A stretch of DNA of 64,000 nucleotides, taken from Nocardia albiluteola (GTDB lineage: Bacteria > Actinomycetota > Actinomycetes > Mycobacteriales > Mycobacteriaceae). The stretch is taken from the NCBI RefSeq assembly GCF_018860155.1, contig NZ_JAHKNI010000004.1, positions 124,001 through 188,000 on the forward strand. The letters run 5' to 3'. Each line of letters begins with the position of its first letter. The first letter of the stretch is position 1. Position numbers and translations under genes: made by a program. This document shows positions 41,987 to 50,516 of this stretch, piece by piece. The notes below the pieces were generated by a model. The model searched no databases, had not been told where the DNA came from, and saw only the letters and a list, made by a program, of their open reading frames with translations.

Positions 41987-44658
41987 CGGGGGTCCTCCTG
42001 TGCTGTGGATGCCGGAATTGGCGCCGGCTCATGCATTTCGCCGCGCCGATGACCGGCCCGGAAGCTTGAAAGCATACCCCTGGTCTGCTCGGCGGAGTGG
42101 TCCACCGCGGGCGATGTCCGGTGTCGCGGCGGCGCCGGTGAGGCGGGTGTGGCGGCGACCGGATCCGGTGCGGTTGGGGACGGAATCCGCTTGGCGCGCT
42201 TGACCAGACCGTTGCGGGTTCGTTCCACTTCCGGCGCGGCGGTGGCGGCGCGTTCCGAATGGCCTGGCGCATTCGATTGCGGCTCAGCTGGATTCGGATC
42301 GGTCACCGGAGGCGATGACCGTGGAGTGGGGGTTGCCGGGGCGGTGCCCGGGGCCTGCCCGTTGGTCCAGGCCGACTGCACCGAATGCCTATTCCGTTGC
42401 GTGGAAAGGGCGTTCAGGGAATCCTTGATTCGGCCCGGCGGCAGTGTCGGGAACGGATCCGGGCGGGCCGCCGCGCCGTTCGTCGAGGCATCGTACGGAG
42501 CGGAATCCGTTGCGGTCACCGGATTTTCGGAGAATGCCCAGTTCGAGCCGTTCGCCGGTGCCGGGTCGAACGGCGCCCGGGCATTGTGGTCCGCCGCGAT
42601 TGCCGGACGGTCGTGTGCGGCCGCTTCCAACGCCGAGCGGTCCTCGCTCGCCGACAGTGTGGTCGGAGAGCCCCCGGCGGGCAACGCGGCCTGCGCCGAC
42701 TGGAGGGCCAGGGAGGTGCGGGGTGCGACCGGCCCGGCGAGCAGCGTGAGGGGCAGCAGCATCCGGGCCGCCACACCGCTGATCGGCGAGACCGTCAGCT
42801 CCACCTCGATGCCCAGGCGTCGGCTCAGTCGCCCGACGACGTGGTGCCCCAGGAACCGCGTCGGCGCGACCATGAAGTCGGCCTCCCCGCGCAGCCGCGC
42901 GTTGGCGGCCGCCAACTGCTCGGGCGACATGCCGATGCCGTGGTCGACCACGGCCAGCAGGTACCGCTGCCCGACGAGGCGGCCGTAAATCTCGACCTCG
43001 ACCTCGGGCGGCGAGAAGGACAGCCCGTTCTCGATCAGTTCCGCCAGCATGTGGGCGAGCTCGCTGACCACACCGCCGGTGACCGGCACGTCGTCGACGC
43101 GGCGCACCACTACCCGCCGATAGTTCTCGACCTCCGACAGGGCCGCACGGATGACGTCGGTCAGCGGGATCGGCTCGCTCCACCGGCGCGGGCTGGCCTG
43201 GCCGACCATGACCAGCAGGCTCTCGGCGTTACGCCGCATGCGGGTGGCCAGATGGTCGAGCTCGAACATGTTCGACAGCGCCCGCGGGTCGAGCTCCTCG
43301 CGTTCGAACTCGCTGATCAGCGCCAGCTGGCGGCGCAGCAGATTCTGATTGCGCCGGCCCAGGTTGGCCAGCGATTCGGTGGTGTTGCGGCGCACCGTCG
43401 CCTGCGCCGCGCCGAGCTCGTAGGCGGTCGTCTGCACACGGTCGAATGCCACGGCCACCTGGGCGATCTCGACGCTCGCGCGTTCGGGGGCGGGCACCGG
43501 CTCGGGCGGGCCGGGATCGTCCGCGTCCGGATCCTGCCAGGCGCGGATCAGCGCGGGCAGCCGCTGGGTGGCGACCTCGTCGGCCGTCGCCGCGAGCGCG
43601 GCCAGCGGGCGCACGATGGCCCGCACGCCGGAGAAGACCAGCCGCGCCAGCACCAGCAGTGCGAGCAGGGTGCCGACGCCGTATCCGACCAGGGTCCGCT
43701 CGGCGATCTGACGCAGGTGCTGGGCGCGCTGATTGATGTCGGCGCCGATCGACTGCTGCACGCCGCGCTCCGCATCGATTACCGAGCTCGTCTGTGCCCA
43801 CCAATCGGTCGCGGAGACCGGCGTGAGGAGCGGTCCGTGCTGCGCCGCGATGGCGACGCCCTCCGACTCGGCGGAGCGCAGCGCGTCGGCCGAGTGCATC
43901 AAACTGGTCACCGCCACGCGCTCGCTCGGGGTCGCATCGCGCGGATATGTCTCCAGCGCGGCCTGTTTCGCGGCCCGGATGTCGAGGAACTGCACGTACT
44001 CGCCGGGGCCGAACCCGCCGGCGGCGAAGACGCCGCTGAGGAAGCCGCGTTCCTGCGCGGTGAATTCCTTCGCATCGCCCAGGGAGTACAGCGCGGACAG
44101 GCCCCGCCACACCTGATCGTCCTGGGCGTGGTCGAGTCCGAGCCGGGTGCGGGTGAGCGCGGTAATCGCATCGGTGTAGAAGGCGAAGGCGGTCGTGCGG
44201 TCGGTGCGGTGCGCGTCGATTCCGGCCCGCTCGTCGCTCAGCGCCGCCAGATCCCGCAGCGCGGCACGCACATCGCCGACGCCCGGGGCGCGGTCGTCCA
44301 GTGCCGCGCTCAACGCCTGCAGGGCCCGGTCGGTGGCGGGGCGCTGGGCGTCGAGCGCCTGCCGCATCGCCGCGTCGCCGGCGAGCATGCCGTTGGACAG
44401 GCCCCGCTCGCGCTGCACCTCCTGCACCAGGTCCTGGACCGACAGCGTCAGCGACACCGCGCGCACCGTCTTGTCGGTGGCCCGGTACGCACGCACCTGG
44501 CCGGCCATCAGCAGACCCAGCAGGACGAGCACCAGGACGACCGAAACCGCCAGCACTCGGATCAATTGACCGCGGATGGTGCGCGGACGCAACAGCCCGA
44601 TCGTCGTGGCACGTTGCTTGCTACCGTTCGGCAACAATGGTGCTCGACGGAATTGCAC
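41983..44658 (-). CDS. Conservon sensor histidine kinase (CvnA-like, nitrate-sensor type)
   Basis: 891 residues. TM1 LIRVLAVSVVLVLVLLGLLMAG (~30-52), extracellular NIT-like helical domain (ERGLSNGMLAGDAAMRQALD ... ERGFLSGVFAAGGFGPGEYVQFLDI, ~60-310), TM2 GVGTLLALLVLARLVFSG, HAMP-like linker, dimerisation helix LANLGRRNQNLLRRQLALI, ATPase with N-box HMLAELIENGLSFSPPE and G1 VDHGIGMS, then a ~230-residue Pro/Ser/Ala-rich disordered tail. Such kinases lack a normal phospho-acceptor His and signal through the adjacent GTPase module. GTG 44658 has GAGGAG in front. Confidence 0.92.
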   Translation of the reverse strand: MQFRRAPLLPNGSKQRATTIGLLRPRTIRGQLIRVLAVSVVLVLVLLGLLMAGQVRAYRATDKTVRAVSLTLSVQDLVQEVQRERGLSNGMLAGDAAMRQALDAQRPATDRALQALSAALDDRAPGVGDVRAALRDLAALSDERAGIDAHRTDRTTAFAFYTDAITALTRTRLGLDHAQDDQVWRGLSALYSLGDAKEFTAQERGFLSGVFAAGGFGPGEYVQFLDIRAAKQAALETYPRDATPSERVAVTSLMHSADALRSAESEGVAIAAQHGPLLTPVSATDWWAQTSSVIDAERGVQQSIGADINQRAQHLRQIAERTLVGYGVGTLLALLVLARLVFSGVRAIVRPLAALAATADEVATQRLPALIRAWQDPDADDPGPPEPVPAPERASVEIAQVAVAFDRVQTTAYELGAAQATVRRNTTESLANLGRRNQNLLRRQLALISEFEREELDPRALSNMFELDHLATRMRRNAESLLVMVGQASPRRWSEPIPLTDVIRAALSEVENYRRVVVRRVDDVPVTGGVVSELAHMLAELIENGLSFSPPEVEVEIYGRLVGQRYLLAVVDHGIGMSPEQLAAANARLRGEADFMVAPTRFLGHHVVGRLSRRLGIEVELTVSPISGVAARMLLPLTLLAGPVAPRTSLALQSAQAALPAGGSPTTLSASEDRSALEAAAHDRPAIAADHNARAPFDPAPANGSNWAFSENPVTATDSAPYDASTNGAAARPDPFPTLPPGRIKDSLNALSTQRNRHSVQSAWTNGQAPGTAPATPTPRSSPPVTDPNPAEPQSNAPGHSERAATAAPEVERTRNGLVKRAKRIPSPTAPDPVAATPASPAPPRHRTSPAVDHSAEQTRGMLSSFRAGHRRGEMHEPAPIPASTAQEDPR

Positions 44659-44911
44659 TTCGACTCCTCATTCCCGCTCCCCGCACGGCCTTCGGCCCGA
44701 GCTGCGGACAATCAGAAGCAAGGTGACACATGACGCCGCTTCTCGCAACACGAGAGGGTGGATGTGACGAAGCAAACGGAGTGTCGGCGCGTGTCATCAC
44801 AGTCGATGACACATCCACCTCGGAAAGAACCATGAACGTGACCTGGTTGCGAAACAATCGGTGGTATCGCGGCTCGGCGTCGAGCCGGATACGCCCGAGA
44901 GGAGCGTGGTC
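44659..44911. promoter_or_regulatory. Divergent promoter region with a GTGTCATC dyad
   Basis: 253 bp between the conservon and the DUF4389 gene. A perfect inverted repeat GTGTCATC (44791-44798) / GATGACAC (44805-44812) with a 6-bp spacer lies nearly at its centre and may control both directions. No gene seen here. Confidence 0.5.
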
Positions 44912-45646
44912 ATGCAACCTGACACCCCCGCTTACCCCGTCCGCGTTCGAGGTGATCTCGACCCGGCGCTGTCGCGCTGGCAATGGATCATCAAATGGAT
45001 TCTTGCGATTCCGCATATCGTGGTGCTGATTTTCCTGCACATCGCCTACTTCGTCGTGACGGTCATCGCATTCTTCGCGATTCTGTTCACACGTCGTTAT
45101 CCCCGAGGCCTTTTCGACTTCAATGTGGGTGTCATGCGCTGGAGCTGGCGTGTCCGGTTCTACGCGTTCTCGCCCGCGGGCACCGATCGGTATCCGCCGT
45201 TCAGCCTGAAGCCCGACGAGAATTACCCGGCGGATCTCGAGGTGGACTACCCCGAACAGCTGCACCGCTGGCTGGTGCTGATCAAGTGGTGGCTGCTCGC
45301 GATCCCGCAGTACCTGATCGTGGCGGCCTTCGCCGGTGGCTTCTGGCGCTGGGGAGGTGGCGGCGGGCACCGCCATCACCATCACCACCACGGCGTGGGC
45401 GGGGGGCACGGCCACTGGATGATGGGCGGCGGCGGGATCTCCCTGCTGGCCGTGCTGGTGCTCATCGCCCTGATCGGGCTGCTGTTCACCGGCCGCTACC
45501 TGCGCGGGCTGTTCGACCTGGTGATGGGTCTGAACCGCTGGAGCATCCGGGTGCGCGCGTACTCCTCGCTGATGCGGGACGAGTACCCGCCGTTCCGGCT
45601 GGACCAGGGGGCACGTGAGCAGGAGGCGGCCGCACCCCCTGAATGA
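44912..45646 (+). CDS. DUF4389 membrane protein with a histidine-cluster loop
   Basis: 244 residues, duplicated DUF4389: RWQWIIKWILAIPHIVVLIF with FTRRYPRGLFDFNVGVMRW and RVRFYAFSPAGTDRYPPFSL; then HRWLVLIKWWLLAIPQYLIV with FTGRYLRGLFDLVMGLNRWS and RVRAYSSLMRDEYPPFRL. Four membrane spans in all. Between repeats lies a Gly/His loop (GGGGGHRHHHHHHGVGGGHG) that could bind metal. AGGAG precedes ATG 44912; GTG 44861 is an in-frame alternative. Function unknown. Confidence 0.85.
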   Translation: MQPDTPAYPVRVRGDLDPALSRWQWIIKWILAIPHIVVLIFLHIAYFVVTVIAFFAILFTRRYPRGLFDFNVGVMRWSWRVRFYAFSPAGTDRYPPFSLKPDENYPADLEVDYPEQLHRWLVLIKWWLLAIPQYLIVAAFAGGFWRWGGGGGHRHHHHHHGVGGGHGHWMMGGGGISLLAVLVLIALIGLLFTGRYLRGLFDLVMGLNRWSIRVRAYSSLMRDEYPPFRLDQGAREQEAAAPPE

Positions 45647-45658
45647 TCCGATCGAGCA

Positions 45659-46687
45659 CTACCTCGCGTCCCCGTCGCCCGTCGGCGGGGACGCGTTTGT
45701 GTCCACACTCGGTGATCGCGCCGCGCTCTGGGAGCGGTAGATGCGCCGCACCACGTCCTCGATGCCGGGCTCCTCGATGGACAGGTCGCGCACCTCGGCC
45801 CGCGCCGAGACCGCGGCCAGGAGCTGTGCGGCGGTGATGCTCTCGGGATCGAAGGCCAGCCGCTGCCGGATGCCGCCGCCCTCGCTGGCGATCAACTGCG
45901 CGCCGCGCAGGCCGGTGAGTTCGGGTGCCGGCGCGACCAGATCGACCACCAGCATCCGGCGCACTCGCACGGTGGCGGCCAGCCCCGTCAGAGATCCGTC
46001 GTGGACCAGGCGGCCGCGGTCGACCACCAGCACCCGCTCGCACAGCCGCTCGATATCGCCCATGTCGTGGGTGGTGAGCAACAGGGTGGTGCCGCGTTCG
46101 ATGCGCTCGTAGGACAGGAAATCGCGTAATCGCTGCTTGGACAGCACGTCCAGGCCGATGGTGGGCTCGTCCAGGATGAGCAGCTCGGGCGAATGTAGCA
46201 GTGCCGCGGCGATTTCCGCCCGCATCCGCTGCCCCAGCGATAGCTGCCGCACGGGCGTGTCCAGGGTGCCGGCCATCTCCAGCTGCTCCACCAGTTCGTG
46301 GCGGCGCTTACGGGCCCGATCCGGATCCAGGCGGTGGATGGCGGCCAGGATCGAGAACGATTCGCGCAGCGGCAGATCCCACCACAGCTGCGAGCGCTGC
46401 CCGAACACCACCCCGATCCGCCCGGCCAGCTCGCGCCGCTGCCGCACCGGTTCCAGCCCGCAGGTGCGCACGGTCCCGGAGGTGGGCACCAGGATGCCGG
46501 TGAGCATCTTGATGGTCGTCGACTTGCCCGCGCCGTTGGCCCCGATATAGCCCACCGCGGAGCCGGATTCGATCGAGAAGCTCATCCTGTCGACCGCGGT
46601 GATCACCTCGCGACGACGGGTCCAGCGCTTCTCGGTTTTCCGATGAATGACGAATTGTCTTGTCAGATTGTTGATTTCGATGGACAC
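45659..46687 (-). CDS. ABC transporter ATPase (ABC-2 exporter)
   Basis: 342 residues. Walker A IGANGAGKSTTIKMLTG, Q-loop region FGQRSQLWWDL, signature LSLGQRMRAEIAAALL, Walker B LLILDEPTIGLD, His-switch LLLTTHDMGDIERL. The FGQRSQLWWDLP segment is typical of the ATPase that pairs with DUF990-type permeases (EcsA/YgvB-like exporters). A C-terminal ~80-residue accessory domain follows. GTG 46687 lies 2 bp past the permease stop; the long frame upstream is not coding. Confidence 0.92.
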   Translation of the reverse strand: MSIEINNLTRQFVIHRKTEKRWTRRREVITAVDRMSFSIESGSAVGYIGANGAGKSTTIKMLTGILVPTSGTVRTCGLEPVRQRRELAGRIGVVFGQRSQLWWDLPLRESFSILAAIHRLDPDRARKRRHELVEQLEMAGTLDTPVRQLSLGQRMRAEIAAALLHSPELLILDEPTIGLDVLSKQRLRDFLSYERIERGTTLLLTTHDMGDIERLCERVLVVDRGRLVHDGSLTGLAATVRVRRMLVVDLVAPAPELTGLRGAQLIASEGGGIRQRLAFDPESITAAQLLAAVSARAEVRDLSIEEPGIEDVVRRIYRSQSAARSPSVDTNASPPTGDGDAR

Positions 46688-46689
46688 CG

Positions 46690-47523
46690 CTATCCACCGC
46701 CTCCCTGATAGTGTCGCACTCCCTGACGCCAGCACAGCAGTGCCAGTCCCCAGACCCACGCCGCCGCGATCGGGCTCGCCCATGCCAGCCAGCTCGGCAG
46801 CCATGCCGGTCCGGGCAGCCGCAGCAGCGCGATGGTGGGCAGATACGCGACGAACGACACCGGCACCCCGAAGCCGAACAGCAGTGTCATCGGCGCGCGA
46901 AACACCGAGCTGGGCTGTTGCGCGGCGAAGGCGCCGCCGTAGGTGAAGCTGTTGGTCAGTTCCGATCCGTCGACGAGGAAGAACTGCAGGCCCGCCGCGC
47001 ACACGAACAACCCGGCGAACAGCGCGATGCCCGTCGTCAGCGAGAGCGCCAATAGGGCCAATGTGGTTACGGTCCAATCGATGTCGTTGATATCCAGGCC
47101 GATGCACAACACAGTCGCCGCCACGCCGGCGCGGGCCACCCGGCGCAGCGAGACATCGCTGGTGATGAGCTGCAACAGCAGCGGCTGCGGGCGCAGATGG
47201 AAGGCATCGAGGGTGCCCGCGCGGATGTATGCGGGCAGCGTGTCGGTGTGCCCGAAGGCGATCTGCGCGATCGCGAAGGCCAGATTCGACATGCCGAACA
47301 GCAGCAGCATCGCGTGCAGATCCAGGCCGCCCAGCACCCGCACGTTGTGGTAAATGACCCAGACCTCGGCGAATTCCACCACACCGACCAGGAGTGAGGA
47401 GAGCATGTCGGCGGCAAAGGAGAGTGGATACGCCTGCTGTGAGCGCATCCGCGAGCGGAGTACGGCACTGTACGGGGTGAACCATGTTCCCGAGGTCCGG
47501 GTGGTTCCGAGTAGTTCAGCCAC
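46690..47523 (-). CDS. ABC-2 family permease (DUF990-like), second subunit
   Basis: 277 residues, six hydrophobic segments (LSFAADMLSSLLVGVVEFAEVWVIY, LDLHAMLLLFGMSNLAFAIAQIAF, VTTLALLALSLTTGIALFAGLFV and others), with the cytoplasmic-loop motif YIRAGTLDAFHLRPQPLLLQL characteristic of this permease class. GTG 47523 has GGAGG upstream and overlaps the preceding permease stop by 8 nt; a start at 47610 would run through that gene. Confidence 0.88.
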   Translation of the reverse strand: MAELLGTTRTSGTWFTPYSAVLRSRMRSQQAYPLSFAADMLSSLLVGVVEFAEVWVIYHNVRVLGGLDLHAMLLLFGMSNLAFAIAQIAFGHTDTLPAYIRAGTLDAFHLRPQPLLLQLITSDVSLRRVARAGVAATVLCIGLDINDIDWTVTTLALLALSLTTGIALFAGLFVCAAGLQFFLVDGSELTNSFTYGGAFAAQQPSSVFRAPMTLLFGFGVPVSFVAYLPTIALLRLPGPAWLPSWLAWASPIAAAWVWGLALLCWRQGVRHYQGGGG

Positions 47524-48328
47524 CCTGTACCTCCAGTTTACGGCGGCCCGCCCGAAGTAACCCCCGGCCCAGTAGAACTGTGACGACAACCCAGAATACT
47601 TGTACAGCAACTACTTCCAGGGCATCCCAACCGGTCGCCCGCCCCGACAGCACATCGATCGGCGTCTGCAGCAGCGACGGGAACGGGGTGAGCTCCGCCA
47701 GCGTGCGCAACCATCCGGGAAACAGGTGCACGGGAACGAACAGGCCGGCCAGAAAGGTGGCGACGATCTGATACAGCAGCCGGATACCGCGGGTCTCCAC
47801 CATCCAGAATCCGGTCAGGCACACCGCGAACAACAGCAGAAACGAGATCGTGACGGCCAGTACGATACTGAGCGCGCCCAGCACGTACGCGCCGGCCTGA
47901 TGTGGCATCGCCAGCTCGAAGGCCAGCAGTCCCGCGGCGACACTGGGCAGCCCGCGCAGCAGCAAGGCGCACGCCGCCCGACCGAGATCGGTTGCCAGAT
48001 AACAGAATTGGATGTCCGCGGGTCTGAGGAAGTCGATCGCGACGTCGCCGGTGCGGATCCGCTCGGCGATGTCCAGCGTCGGCCCCATCACCCCGAGCGA
48101 TCCCAGTAGTCCCTGGGAGAGCCAGACGTACGCGCCGATGGAATCCGATGTGTAGCCGCCGAATCCGGTCGTGGCGCGCACGGCCGCGAGCATCACCGAG
48201 GCGCGGACCAGCCCGAACACCACATTGGTGAACATGCCCGCGAACATCGCGAGCCGATAGTGCCACTGACGCAGGAACCCTGCTGATGCCAGTCGCCAAT
48301 AAACCCCTGCAGCGGCGTGCACAACCAC
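47516..48328 (-). CDS. ABC-2 family permease (DUF990-like), first subunit
   Basis: 270 residues, about six membrane spans (LAMFAGMFTNVVFGLVRASVMLAA, VLGALSIVLAVTISFLLLFAVCLTGFW, LLYQIVATFLAGLFVPVHLFPGWL). Loop motif ERIRTGDVAIDFLRPADIQFCYL parallels YIRAGTLDAFHLRPQPLLLQL of its partner, so the two form a heterodimer. First gene of the exporter operon; substrate unknown. GTG 48328 or 48322 may be the start. Confidence 0.88.
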   Translation of the reverse strand: MVVHAAAGVYWRLASAGFLRQWHYRLAMFAGMFTNVVFGLVRASVMLAAVRATTGFGGYTSDSIGAYVWLSQGLLGSLGVMGPTLDIAERIRTGDVAIDFLRPADIQFCYLATDLGRAACALLLRGLPSVAAGLLAFELAMPHQAGAYVLGALSIVLAVTISFLLLFAVCLTGFWMVETRGIRLLYQIVATFLAGLFVPVHLFPGWLRTLAELTPFPSLLQTPIDVLSGRATGWDALEVVAVQVFWVVVTVLLGRGLLRAGRRKLEVQGG

Positions 48329-48480
48329 ACAACGTTACGGGGGTGGGCATACGTTAACAACTTCTTCGCCGAGATTCGAATGTTCTCCGAAGTGATACCG
48401 GCCCGGCCTGTCACCATGGAATCGAACGTGAGCTGAGACACAGTGTTGCGCAATTGTGACCTTCGCCGCGAGCTGTGTCG

Positions 48481-48505
48481 CATATGTTGTTGCCTACAAC
48501 ATATG
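48481..48505. promoter_or_regulatory. Operator of the xylose-type ABC operon
   Basis: Perfect 10-bp inverted repeat CATATGTTGT (48481-48490) / ACAACATATG (48496-48505) with spacer TGCCT, 60 bp before the binding-protein ATG. Form and position suit a ROK/XylR-type dimer, encoded at the end of the same cluster. Confidence 0.75.
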
Positions 48506-48565
48506 GCCTCCGTCACCGGACACCCGAACCGGTGGCGGGGGCCGCCAGCTCGAAAGGTTCACCTG

Positions 48566-49690
48566 ATGAGGATGAAACGGTATGGGGCCGTGGCCGTTGC
48601 GCTCGCCGGCCTGCTGACCCTCGCTGCCTGCGGATCCAACTCCTCCAGCGGCGGCGGCAACTCCACCAGCTCGAACGGCAGTAGTGGGGGCAAGAACGGG
48701 ACCGTCGGTGTGATCCTGCCGGAGACCGCGACCTCGGCCCGCTGGGAGGGCTTCGACCGCCCGATGATCACCAAGGCTCTCAATGCCGAGGGATTCGACG
48801 CCGACGTCGAGAACGCGCAGGGCGACGTGCAGAAGTTCAGCACCCTGGCCGACGGCATGATCGCCAAGGGCGTCAAGGTGCTGCTCATCGCCTCCATCAA
48901 TAGCGAGGTCGGTAATGCCGTGGCCGCCAAGGCGCACAAGGCGGGCATCCCCACCATCGATTACGACCGGCTGAACCTCGGCGGCTCCTCGGACTACTAC
49001 GTGTCCTTCGACAACGTGAAGGTCGGTGCGCTGCAGGGCCAGGCCATGGCCGACGCGCTCAAGGCCAAGCCGGCCGCCCAGGTCATCGAGATCGAGGGCG
49101 CGCCGACCGACAACAACGCCACCCTCTTCCATCAGGGGCAGGAGCAGGTGCTCAAGCCGCTCTACGATTCGGGCGCGCTGAAACTCGTTGCCAGCCAGGC
49201 CATCGACGGCTGGGACAACCAGAAGGGCGGCGAGACCTTCGAGCAGCTGCTCACCACCAACGGCAACAAGATCGACGGCGTCGTGGCCTCCAACGACGGC
49301 CTCGCCGGCGCTATCGTCACCGTGCTGAAGAAGAACGGCCTCAACGGCAAGGTCCCGGTCACCGGCCAGGACGCCACCACCGACGGCCTGAAGGCCGTCC
49401 TGCGCGGCGATCAGTACATGACGGTGTTCAAGCCGATCCAGGACGAGGCCAACGCCGCGGCCAAGCTCGCCGCCGATCTGGCCAAGGGCGACAAGGCCGC
49501 CGCGGACGCCGTCGCCACGGCGTCGAGTCAGGACCCCAAGGGCAATCGGACTGTGAAATCCGTTCTGCTGGACCCGCATACGGTCACCCGGGATCAGGTC
49601 AAGACGGTTGTCGACCAGGGTTATGTGAAGGCGAGCGATCTGTGCTCGGGTGATGTTTCCTCCGTGTGCACCCAGCTCGGGATCTCCTGA
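48566..49690 (+). CDS. xylF: Sugar-binding lipoprotein of ABC importer (XylF-like)
   Basis: 374 residues. Lipobox LTLAAC|G then a Ser/Gly/Asn linker. Type I periplasmic-binding fold: TVGVILPETATSARWEGFDR, KVLLIASINSEVGNAVAAKA, GIPTIDYDRLNLGG, SDYYVSFDNVKVGALQGQAMA, VIEIEGAPTDNNATLFHQGQ, FEQLLTTNGNKIDGVVASNDGLAG, VTGQDATTDGLKAVLRGDQY match D-xylose-binding XylF. ATG 48566 has AAAGG ahead. First gene of the importer; repressed presumably through the palindrome upstream. Confidence 0.88.
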   Translation: MRMKRYGAVAVALAGLLTLAACGSNSSSGGGNSTSSNGSSGGKNGTVGVILPETATSARWEGFDRPMITKALNAEGFDADVENAQGDVQKFSTLADGMIAKGVKVLLIASINSEVGNAVAAKAHKAGIPTIDYDRLNLGGSSDYYVSFDNVKVGALQGQAMADALKAKPAAQVIEIEGAPTDNNATLFHQGQEQVLKPLYDSGALKLVASQAIDGWDNQKGGETFEQLLTTNGNKIDGVVASNDGLAGAIVTVLKKNGLNGKVPVTGQDATTDGLKAVLRGDQYMTVFKPIQDEANAAAKLAADLAKGDKAAADAVATASSQDPKGNRTVKSVLLDPHTVTRDQVKTVVDQGYVKASDLCSGDVSSVCTQLGIS

Positions 49691-49707
49691 GAGGTATTGC
49701 AAATCAG

Positions 49708-50481
49708 ATGAGTGATCCGCTGCTGCAGATCTCCGGGCTCAACAAGAGCTTCGGTGCGGTCCATGTTCTGCACGATGTCGAGTTCACCGCCCCCGCGGGG
49801 GAGGTGACCGCGCTGGTCGGCGATAACGGCGCGGGTAAGTCGACGATGGTCAAGTGCATCGCGGGGATTCACCCCTTCGACTCCGGGACGATCAAGTTCC
49901 GGGGCGAGGAGGTGCACCTGCACGGCCCGAAGGATGCCGGCGCACTGGGCATCGAGGTGGTCTACCAGGATCTTGCCCTGGCCGACAACCTCGACATCGT
50001 GCAGAACATGTTCCTGGGCCGGGAGCGCGGCAAGCCGTGGTTCCTGGACGAGGCATCCATGGAGGACGCGGCGCGGCGCACGCTCGCATCGCTGTCGGTG
50101 CGCACGGTGAAATCCGTGCGCACCCCGGTGGCCTCGCTGTCCGGCGGACAGCGACAGACCGTGGCGATCGCGAAATCGGTGCTGTGGAACAGCAATCTGG
50201 TGTTGCTCGACGAGCCGACCGCCGCCCTCGGGGTGGCCCAGACCCGGCAGGTGCTGGATCTGGTGCGCCGGCTCGCCGAACAGGGGCTCGGGGTGGTGCT
50301 GATCAGCCACAACCTGGCCGACGTGTTCGAGGTCGCCGACCGGATCGCGGTGCTGTACCTGGGCCGGATGGCGGCGCAGGTGCGGACCTCGGAGGTCACC
50401 CAGAATCAGGTCGTGGAATTGATCACCGCGGGACGCTCCGGTGAGTTGGGCTTGGCCCGGCCGGAATCCGCTGTGTTGTAG
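49708..50481 (+). CDS. xylG: Sugar ABC importer ATPase (XylG-like, single domain)
   Basis: 257 residues. Walker A VGDNGAGKSTMVKCIAG, Q-loop VVYQDLALADNLDIVQNMFLGRE, signature LSGGQRQTVAIAKSVL, Walker B LVLLDEPTAALGVAQT, switch LISHNLADVFEVADR. Unlike E. coli XylG it has one nucleotide-binding domain, as in many actinobacteria, so it acts as a homodimer. Starts 17 bp after the binding protein gene. Confidence 0.9.
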   Translation: MSDPLLQISGLNKSFGAVHVLHDVEFTAPAGEVTALVGDNGAGKSTMVKCIAGIHPFDSGTIKFRGEEVHLHGPKDAGALGIEVVYQDLALADNLDIVQNMFLGRERGKPWFLDEASMEDAARRTLASLSVRTVKSVRTPVASLSGGQRQTVAIAKSVLWNSNLVLLDEPTAALGVAQTRQVLDLVRRLAEQGLGVVLISHNLADVFEVADRIAVLYLGRMAAQVRTSEVTQNQVVELITAGRSGELGLARPESAVL

Positions 50482-50516
50482 GCGTTTGTAGCAGGATTAG
50501 CAGGAAAGCATTTGTG

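Noticed and set aside
42385-44733. Long plus-strand frame (782 codons) opposite the conservon kinase
   Set aside because: Low-complexity Arg/Gly/Gln sequence without motifs; the minus strand encodes a full CvnA-like kinase.
45360-45410. Engineered His-tag or vector contamination
   Set aside because: The His run is embedded in a Gly/His loop between two DUF4389 halves with native codon use and flanking homology.
46688-47485. N-terminal extension of the exporter ATPase to 608 residues
   Set aside because: The extra part is antisense-frame reading of the permease gene; GTG 46687 starts exactly at the ABC domain.
48443-48565. Upstream start for the sugar-binding protein
   Set aside because: It would translate the operator palindrome and place 41 residues before the lipoprotein signal peptide.
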